DNA from: Physcomitrium patens
Taxonomy: Eukaryota; Streptophyta; Bryopsida; Funariales; Funariaceae
Direction: 5' to 3'
DNA: 64,000 nucleotides
Assembly (NCBI RefSeq): GCF_000002425.4
Contig: NC_037260.1
Coordinates: 16,524,563-16,588,562 of the forward strand
The notes under the pieces were generated by a model, which saw only the letters and a program-made list of their open reading frames with translations, was not told the DNA's origin and did not search any database. Of the stretch, positions 57,818-64,000 are shown piece by piece. The position numbers were made by a program, and so were the translations under genes. Positions within the stretch are counted from its first letter, which is position 1, and each line of letters begins with the position of its first letter.

Positions 57818-58985
57818 ATGTCTTCTGATTCTTTTTTTTGTGATATTAAGGAAAATACTTTAAAGTCTCATAATACTTTCAAGTTTAAATTCAAGAAGAA
57901 ACTACTATATTTTGAGGGATGCCTATATGTTCTTGAAGGTGAAGCTCGATTACATGTTCTTCAAGCTCATCATGACTTTCCAGCAGTAAGACATTTTGGG
58001 TAAAATAAAACTTTGGAACTAACATCTAGGGACATTTGGTGGCTCCAAATATAAAAAACAGTCAAAGATTTTGTACAGTCTTGTGATATTTGCTGAAGAT
58101 TAAAAACTCTTCATCATCGACCTTATGAACTTCTTCAGCCATTACTTATTCCAGAACAACCATGGTCTTCTGTTTCTAAAGATTTCATCACGGATCTTCC
58201 AATCTCAGATTCTTATGACTCTATATTCGTGATAGTAGATCGTTTTACCAAGATGGCATATTTTGTACTATGTACAAAATCCATCATAGATGAAGAAACA
58301 GCTAAGCTCTTTCTTGACAATATCTATCGCTATCATGGATTATCCAAGGATATTATATCGGATAGGGGAACTGAATTTGTATCAAGATTTTAGTAGACTC
58401 TTTTGAAGATTTTTAAAGTGGATATAAAACTATCTTCGGCATTCCATCTTCAAATTGATGGACAAACAGATTGTGTTAATCAAGTTTTGAAGCAGTATTT
58501 AAGATGTACCATTAACTACCAACAAGATGATTGGACAATTCTTTTGCCATTGGCAGAATTTGCTTACAATAAAACAGTATATTCTTCTAGAAAAAAAACA
58601 CCTTTCTTTGCCAATTATGGTTATCATCCATGACTTGATACTTTTGACTTTTCAAAAGTTGATAATCCTGCTGCAAAAGATTTGGCAATCCATTTGTCAG
58701 AGCTACATGCAACGATGAAGGCATAGTTAAAAGAAGCTCAAGAATAATAAAAGGTCAATGCGGATGTCTATCAAAATGAACAACCACCATTCTACATGGG
58801 TGATAAGGTATGGTTACTTCATCGCAATATCAAGATCACTTGTCCTTGTGACAAATTGGACTATCAAAGGCTTGGACTATTTTCTATTTTTGCACAAATC
58901 AATCTAGTTGCATATTGTTTACACCTACCAAAATCAATGAAAATCCATCCAATATTCCACATATCTCTTCTTAAACCATACAAGA
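57818..58985 (+). pseudogene. Integrase of chromovirus 2
   Basis: HHDFPAVRHFG (57967-58002) and the CDIC pair near 58081 form the finger. SVSKDFITDLP (about 58170) keeps the first Asp, and DRGTEFVSRF (58364-58390) keeps the second, with the E that is lost to a stop in chromovirus 1. GQTDCVNQVLKQYL (about 58460-58500) has Asp where the catalytic Glu is expected. GLFSIF and HPIFHISLLKPYK close the domain near 58975. Confidence 0.82.
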
Positions 58986-59029
58986 TAGTTCACATACCAA
59001 GAAGAAGACAAGCTCCAACTCCTCCTATA

Positions 59030-59183
59030 GAATTGGACAATAATGAAGAGTTTGAAGTGGAAGAAGTCTTAGATTTAAGGCGGCGCCAAAATAAATTAGA
59101 ATATCTTGTTCATTGGTACGGATATGATATTAGTGAATATACATGGGAGGTAGTAAAGAATCTTACAAATGTAGTAAAGGCGG
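59030..59183 (+). pseudogene. Chromodomain of chromovirus 2, cut by the solo LTR
   Basis: EEFEVEEVLDLRRRQNKLEY, then LVHWYGYDISEYTWEVVKNL, more canonical than in chromovirus 1 at the W-x-G-Y block. The frame runs into the LTR at 59184. The rest of the domain and the 3' end continue at 60458. Confidence 0.87.
59180..59183. repeat. Left target-site duplication GCGG of the solo LTR
   Basis: Identical to GCGG at 60458-60461. The unduplicated site is seen at 52577-52580. Confidence 0.93.
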
Positions 59184-60457
59184 TGTTGTATTACGTGCTT
59201 TCTTGCTCGAAAACGTGCCGGGCGTCTGGCTGTAGAAGGTAGTATGGAGATTCGCCGATAGTCAAGCAGTCTATCAGTTTTGACTGCTGGAATATAAACG
59301 ACTGCAACAATGTACCGTAAATCTATACGGATGCTCTTCGACTGCTTGTCAAAGTCCTTTTTGTCCCAGCCGGTAGGTCTCTAGACATTACAGAGAACCC
59401 CGAACAACCCAAACTGTTAATCTTCAATACCGCTTTGTACTTACGATCTTGTATCCACTGACTGTCTTGTTAGATTAACCCAATAAATTTCATTCACTCC
59501 GCATACTCAATCCTATAGACACCCTTATAATCCTTCAATCACAGACGTAACTCGATTTCACAAAACAGTCAAGAGTATTCAAACCCACTTCATTAAAAAT
59601 CCCGATTCACCATTACAATACTGACTTCAGCAGCGATTGCCTCAGTCTTCCCAAAACTCTACGAAGAAGAAAAATCCAAATTCTATGTCTTTCCTTCTCC
59701 GACCCGAAGCATGAAGCTCCTCTTCTCTAATCCCCTTGATCTTCAAAAAAAACCTCCAATGAAAACCGAACTAGTAACCTTGCAAAAGCTTGAAAACTAG
59801 CTCCCCCCGATTCCCAGAGAAAAAAAAAAAACCCCTCTTCAAAACTATATTCCCCCCTAACCTTATCCTCTGAATTTCTTCAATCTTTCGTCTTAGATCC
59901 GGAATTGGCTCCCACCGTCAAGCTTGGATCCGAAATTGGCTCTCGCCGTTAGAGCTTTCTCCTCCGTTTTTACCTTTAAAAAATCCATTTACCGAAAACA
60001 ACGTTCCCTGAAACGGCACAAAGAATAGGACAGCCTGAAACAGAATCGAAACCCTGTAATTGGGACCACATTGAATCGCCCGACCAATTCAAGTCCCATA
60101 TTGGATAAGATGCCCGTAATAACCTGGATGTTCCCGTAATTGGGTCTGCATTGGGTTGCCCGGCCAATTCAGGTCTCATATTGGGTAAGAGGACCCGGAT
60201 TGGATTCTCAAAATTGGATCCAATTGGCTCTTCGAACCCGTCGTATGAATTGGTCCTTCTCTTCCTACTGACTCCCATTATTGGAATTGAATGGAGCATT
60301 TCAGTATGCCCCGAATGACTGTAACGGGGTGACTAAACCTGGCCACTCAGTATTTGTACAGGAGTTGGTCGATGCTCCTAATATTCGAGGTAACTGAATA
60401 TTAATAAAATTCCCCTTTCTTTTTATTTTCACTGTATACTCGTGTTACAACACGACA
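59184..60457. mobile_element. Solo LTR of the GCGG-target family in chromovirus 2
   Basis: 1274 bp from TGTTGTATTACGTGC to TACAACACGACA, collinear with the 1202-bp LTRs of the nested element, with scattered substitutions and small indels. No internal domains. The perfect 4-bp duplication and the empty site in chromovirus 1 prove the limits. In its variable U3-side region it shares some variants with one LTR of the nested element and some with the other. Confidence 0.95.
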
Positions 60458-60461
60458 GCGG
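60458..60461. repeat. Right target-site duplication GCGG of the solo LTR
   Basis: Partner of 59180-59183. Confidence 0.93.
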
Positions 60462-61060
60462 TGGAGGCTTTTCATCAATGACATTCATTAAAATCAAGAT
60501 GAAAATCGTTCTTATAAAAGAAACAAGATCTAGGAAAGATAACATTCTACTTTCAATCCTTGTTTGTAGCTTCTTTGTAGTTGTGATGCTGAGGAGATGG
60601 AGAACCAACAACGAGCGAATTTGACTTAAGAGCCTTTGTTCGTTGACCTACCAAATAAGACATTATAATTGTCACAAACTTCAAGACGACATAATCAAGA
60701 TGAAAATCTTCAAAAATGACATGTTCTTCCTCAAATAGATGGTGAGATACAATGCGTTTGGTATCACGACCTTGGAAGGGACTCTCAATGTTTGGTGATT
60801 TTACTAGAGGTAGGAACAACTCCTGATGGTGTTCTAAATGTTTTATTCCAAGGAAGTTATGAAGGCCTCAACAACAATCAAATAAGTGGGTGGTCTTCTC
60901 GTCCTAGTATGGGGTACTATTGATGGTTGAGAGGCTCTATAAATCATCTTCGAAGAGAATAAAGATCAAAGTATGTCACAAATATAATTTGTCGCATCAT
61001 AGATTTTGTCAATATATGATGACCGCTCCTTGTAGAAATCGTTCCTAGAAGAGGGGATAA

Positions 61061-61639
61061 TATCATGGACATACGCATGTAAGCCAATAATTACATATAT
61101 AAATAGATAAAAGTAAGTAAAAGTAGATAAAAGTAAGTAAAAGTAGATAAAAATAAGTTAATTCTATAATATTTGTTATGAAAGCTTCTTAAAAAGCTTC
61201 ATAGATATTACTTTGACTTTATAGGTATCTTTTATTGACTTTTTGGATTAAAAACGTGGTCAACAAGTTAGCCATGTACCACACATGTTGTTAGCTTGAA
61301 GACCAAACTAATTATGTGGCCCACACATAGAAAAACTTGCCTTGTAAGTCAAGGCATGTGTCCTACAAAGTCAACTCATATTGGAGGTTCTATAGAACAT
61401 CACCACGTAGCCTCTAGTTAGATAGTATATATAGAGATAAAAGTGAAGCCTTCTTCATTCTTGTCAACTCTTTTCTTGCTTCTAGTCTAGTTTCAAGGGT
61501 CTCTAGTTTTCTTGGCTTTTGGCAATAGTCATTTCAGTTTCATTCTTAATATACATATCAAGTTATTTCTATTTAGTCATCTTTCTTTGAGAGAAGTCTC
61601 ACTTGTTTATTTGTTTTTATCATATTCTTATCTTTAACA
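61061..61639 (+). repeat. 3' LTR of chromovirus 2
   Basis: 579 bp, longer than the others because of a duplicated AAAAGTAAGTAAAAGTAGAT-type segment near 61107-61145. The terminal dinucleotides are TA where TG is expected. Confidence 0.9.
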
Positions 61640-61888
61640 ATATATTGGAGCAAAAAAAATACTTGTTTTCACTGCCAACAATAAATAGAATTTAATTAAT
61701 AAAAATCAACATCAATAGAATTATACTCAACTCACACAAAGCTCCAATAACTCTAGCAACACACTAATAGTATCTTGACTTTGGTATCATTCCAACAACA
61801 ATGGAGCTTCGGTGGCAAGCAAATTATTTACAAAAAAATTTCATCTAGACTTTGTTCAACGAATTTCATCCATGGCACTATTCATTCA

Positions 61889-61900
61889 ACTCTGATACCA
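61889..61900 (-). other. tRNA-iMet primer-binding site of a minus-strand copia remnant
   Basis: The minus strand reads TGGTATCAGAGT, the standard plant copia primer site (TGGTATCAGAGC) with one change. It abuts TGTAAC (plus view), which is the reverse complement of an LTR ending GTTACA. Confidence 0.7.
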
Positions 61901-62030
61901 TGTAACAAAAACAAAATGTGTCATAATAAAACAGGATGGACATCATTCATTGCAAATGAAATGTGTCAAGATACAATAGGAGGCAATTCCACTATCTTAG
62001 GACATTCAACCGTTGCATAAGGGAAGGGTT
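61901..62030 (-). mobile_element. copia LTR remnant, minus strand
   Basis: An LTR-like 3' end (...GTTACA on the minus strand) adjoins the primer site. The other LTR limit is not visible, so the end given is nominal. The internal region would lie at 61640-61888, where only short decayed sequence remains next to chromovirus 2. Confidence 0.45.
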
Positions 62031-62517
62031 GGAACTAGTCGAGTAGCCCCAGTATGAAGATATATTGATTGGGTTGCAGTCGGGTCTTAGAGGAAAACAT
62101 TCGGAGTGCATTGAATCTTTGAGCACCTCGTCTCACAGGAGTTTGACCAGATTTACCTTAAATTTGGTTTCGGCCAATCTCGTGCTGCCGGAATGATCTA
62201 AGGATTGAACTTTGGAATTCCCACATAACCGGTCCTTGCCACGATGTGACACTTCCCAACCATCCGAGAAGATATTGAGTCGGCAACGATGAGATTTGAA
62301 ATCGTCCTGCAGCGCGCCGTGTCATGGCATGTCACTGCCGGCGTGGCTGCCGGCGTTGACTGCCTGGGCCCCAATGAAAACAGCAGCAATCAAGCTGGGC
62401 ATACACAAGAAGGCCGTTTCGAGATACTTGTTGATTAGCCTGCGTTGTCGCACCGCATGATGTGGAAAACAAATAAATGAACACATTAGTAAAAGAAAAA
62501 TAAAAGGTAAAACGTAC

Positions 62518-62670
62518 CTTACAAAACTCGGGGCTTTGTCCGCTGATGCCAGCATGGGGAAACAGCTTAAAGAGAACGCGTTCGTTAAAAATGTGGGGTC
62601 TTGCAGCTTCGAATTCTCCAGCTTCTAGTAAGGTCTGCGCGTCACAAATTCTGCCATCATGAGTGGCAGT
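62518..62670 (-). CDS. Candidate host-gene exon, unidentified
   Basis: 51 open codons on the minus strand, including AQTLLEAGEFEAARPHIFNE then RVLFKLFPHAGISGQSPEFC, end exactly at a strong splice donor (AAG then GTACGT, 62511-62517). Composition and codon use look like a real exon and unlike the AT-rich elements. The acceptor side is undefined, and a stop (TAA, 62671-62673) lies just upstream. I do not recognise the protein. A second frame over 62322-62555 with one hydrophobic stretch would conflict with it. Confidence 0.3.
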
Positions 62671-63284
62671 TTATAGCTCCTTTTGGTCAAAGTACAACTA
62701 ACGACAAGTTAGACTGTTTTCTTGGTTTTGTAGCATATATAGAAGTCGTTGACCAGGTGTGATGGACCCTGGATCATGAGATCAATTCCATCTATCGAGT
62801 GCCCCTATTTGTAGCCTTTGCTTTTGAATCTTCAGGCTTCGTGTTTTTGACACATATTCGACATACTGGTTGTCTACATTGAGCAACATTGTGATTAGAA
62901 TATCAGAGGATTAAAGTTCAAGAGTTTTAGTGCAAAAAGGGACTTCGTATAGCATCAAACTTAAAGATTTATTAGAATAAACTCCTAAGGCTTTTCAGAA
63001 GCGTCGCAACCCACAGCCCTAACTCCACTACCCACAGATTGTCTCGACATACGGTACAAAATCTCCGCCAGTCCAAATTCCTGCATCAACCTTGTGAACC
63101 CGGATAAAGCCTCGTAACCGGAGCCGGGACTGCACCACTTGTGACGGGAGACCCATGGCGACGTGGTTTTGGGTCATACCGACTCCAATCCCAGGGGTTG
63201 TCCGCAGGCGAGCTTGACTGAGAACCCACCTGGAGGTCAAAACCCGGAGCTGCCCCGCAACCCCAGTGCGCCCGACGCCCCTCC

Positions 63285-63290
63285 TATAAG
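63285..63290 (+). promoter_or_regulatory. TATA-like box reading towards the GC-rich unit
   Basis: CCTATAAGGGG, followed about 30 bp on by pyrimidine/adenine-rich sequence (TTCCACCACC, CACTCGCAATC) that could serve as a transcript start. Weak on its own. Confidence 0.25.
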
Positions 63291-63447
63291 GGGAGCTCGC
63301 ACTGGCCTCATTCCACCACCTCAAGCACTCGCAATCAATTCTCCCCCCTCACAATCCATCTCATCTCGTTAGCGACGCCTTGACAAATCCCCTCGTTCCT
63401 GCGCAAAACCCAGGCTGCCGCGCCTGTTCAGCCGACTCGATCATCGG

Positions 63448-64000
63448 CTTTGAAACGCGGCTCGGAGGACGACGTCCGCCTCCTCTCCTGCTTTCGGAGT
63501 GTCCAATTGATAGCCACTGATCGCAGCCTTGCGCGCTGTCGCGCCTTGCGGACAAAAAGAAAATAACCGCCCTCTCCTCGACACTCGATACGTGATCTCG
63601 CACACCCAAATGGCAGCTTGGGAAGGCGATGGTGGCTCTTCCAAGTGGAGACCCGGCAACTCACACAGCTGCGATTATGACTACGAAGGCGATGGTGGCT
63701 CCTCCAAGTGGAGACCCGGCAACTCACACAGCTGTGGCTGGTCCGACGGCTCAGAAGGAGACGGTGGCTCGTCGAAGTGGCGGTCATGAAAAAGGATTGT
63801 GCAAGCTACGCAGTACGCAGCACACTCCCAAGGCATTTGCCACGGCTTTGTAAACATCTGTACAGCAATACTCGACATCAATGGCAGCGTCTCGGTCAAG
63901 CGGAAGCGACCGAGTAATGGGAAGGCGCGATCTTCGTCGCCGACACACGCTGCGGCAGTCGGAGTAGAGTAGACACAACCATTATTTTGGACCCCGCCAG
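63448..64000. mobile_element. GC-rich unit, inverted near-identical copy of 34079-34631
   Basis: Reverse-complement match over 553 bp with no length difference and about three substitutions. The homology stops sharply at CTTTGAAACGC (63448) and otherwise runs off the window. It contains GDGGSSKWRPGNSHSC twice and a third GDGGSSKWR (63625-63785, plus). Both strands are open for 70-130 codons in several frames, which reflects composition and gives no evidence of coding. Confidence 0.8.

Larger units (their letters stand above)
53961..61639 (+). mobile_element. Chromovirus 2: related Ty3/gypsy element carrying a solo LTR
   Basis: LTRs 53961-54515 and 61061-61639. Gag, protease, RT, RNase H, integrase and chromodomain are collinear with chromovirus 1. 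It lies 220 bp downstream of chromovirus 1 in the same orientation. No target duplication is visible (ATGGC before, ATATA after). It is more decayed than chromovirus 1 overall, but its gag start codon is intact. The 3' LTR carries TATCA for TGTCA and TAACA for TGACA, both G-to-A changes. Confidence 0.92.
62040..63447. other. GC-rich block with possible exon and promoter
   Basis: GC content is clearly above the repeat background. It contains the candidate exon at 62518-62670 (minus) and a TATA-like box at 63285-63290 (plus). Open stretches at 63028-63324 (minus) and 63163-63372 (plus) overlap and show no family motif. Confidence 0.4.

Noticed and set aside
53961-61639. Chromoviruses 1 and 2 as one tandem element sharing a middle LTR
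   Set aside because: Two separate LTRs (53177-53736 and 53961-54515) lie between them with 224 bp of unrelated sequence, and chromovirus 1 has its own ATAAT duplication.
53956-61644. Target-site duplication of chromovirus 2
   Set aside because: The flanks ATGGC and ATATA do not match. Shifting the ends by a few bases did not help.
62322-62555. 77-codon minus-strand frame with a hydrophobic stretch as a membrane protein
   Set aside because: It reads through the strong splice donor at 62511-62517 and conflicts with the better exon frame. No family match.

Overview
The window looks like repeat-rich, AT-rich heterochromatin from a land plant. The evidence is plant-type Ty3/gypsy and Ty1/copia retrotransposons, a chromodomain-bearing chromovirus whose gag resembles the Tcn1-like group known from fungi and non-seed plants, a primer-binding site that matches the 3' end of plant tRNA-Trp, CCCTAAA-like degenerate arrays, and an exon-like RNase H1 N-terminal domain with a good plant splice donor. 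A non-seed plant (moss, lycophyte or fern) fits best, but this is inference. I see no intact host gene, tRNA, rRNA or CRISPR array. Nearly all recognisable coding sequence is transposable-element debris, much of it broken by stops of the kind left by cytosine deamination (CGA to TGA, CAA to TAA, TGG to TAG/TGA).

Layout. 1-7954: a decayed Ty3/gypsy element (gag with four zinc knuckles, DGGS protease, FLDD reverse transcriptase, RNase H, integrase, small acidic 3' ORF), split at 2802-4443 by a solo LTR. 9720-13530: a decayed Ty1/copia element on the minus strand. 14791-15114: nine 36-bp tandem repeats. 15657-15848: a minus-strand RNase H1-like exon. 16.2-20.9 kb: higher-GC sequence with no recognisable gene, ending in a 48-bp tandem repeat. 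20.9-33.7 kb: three copies of a dispersed repeat family plus another solo LTR (29736-31068). 34079-34631: a GC-rich unit whose near-identical inverted copy ends the window (63448-64000). 34759-36275: a decayed plus-strand copia element. 36.4-38.7 kb: old minus-strand chromovirus LTRs. 38952-53736: chromovirus 1, with a perfect 5-bp target duplication. 41355-49756: a younger minus-strand Ty3 element nested inside chromovirus 1. 53961-61639: chromovirus 2, carrying a solo LTR at 59184-60457. 61.6-64 kb: a copia PBS/LTR remnant, a possible host exon and the GC-rich inverted unit.

The most interesting pattern is a family of LTR elements with TGTCGT...ACGACA ends, represented by one complete copy and three solo LTRs. 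It makes 4-bp target duplications, and all four insertions sit at GCGG or at sequences that deamination could derive from GCGG. Chromovirus 1 preserves the exact empty site of one insertion. The complete member is primed by tRNA-Trp, and its two LTRs are identical over 680 bp but differ at 39 of the remaining 522 positions, which points to gene conversion, recombination or an assembly artefact. The nesting gives a relative history: the chromoviruses and the first gypsy element came first, and the GCGG family inserted into them later.
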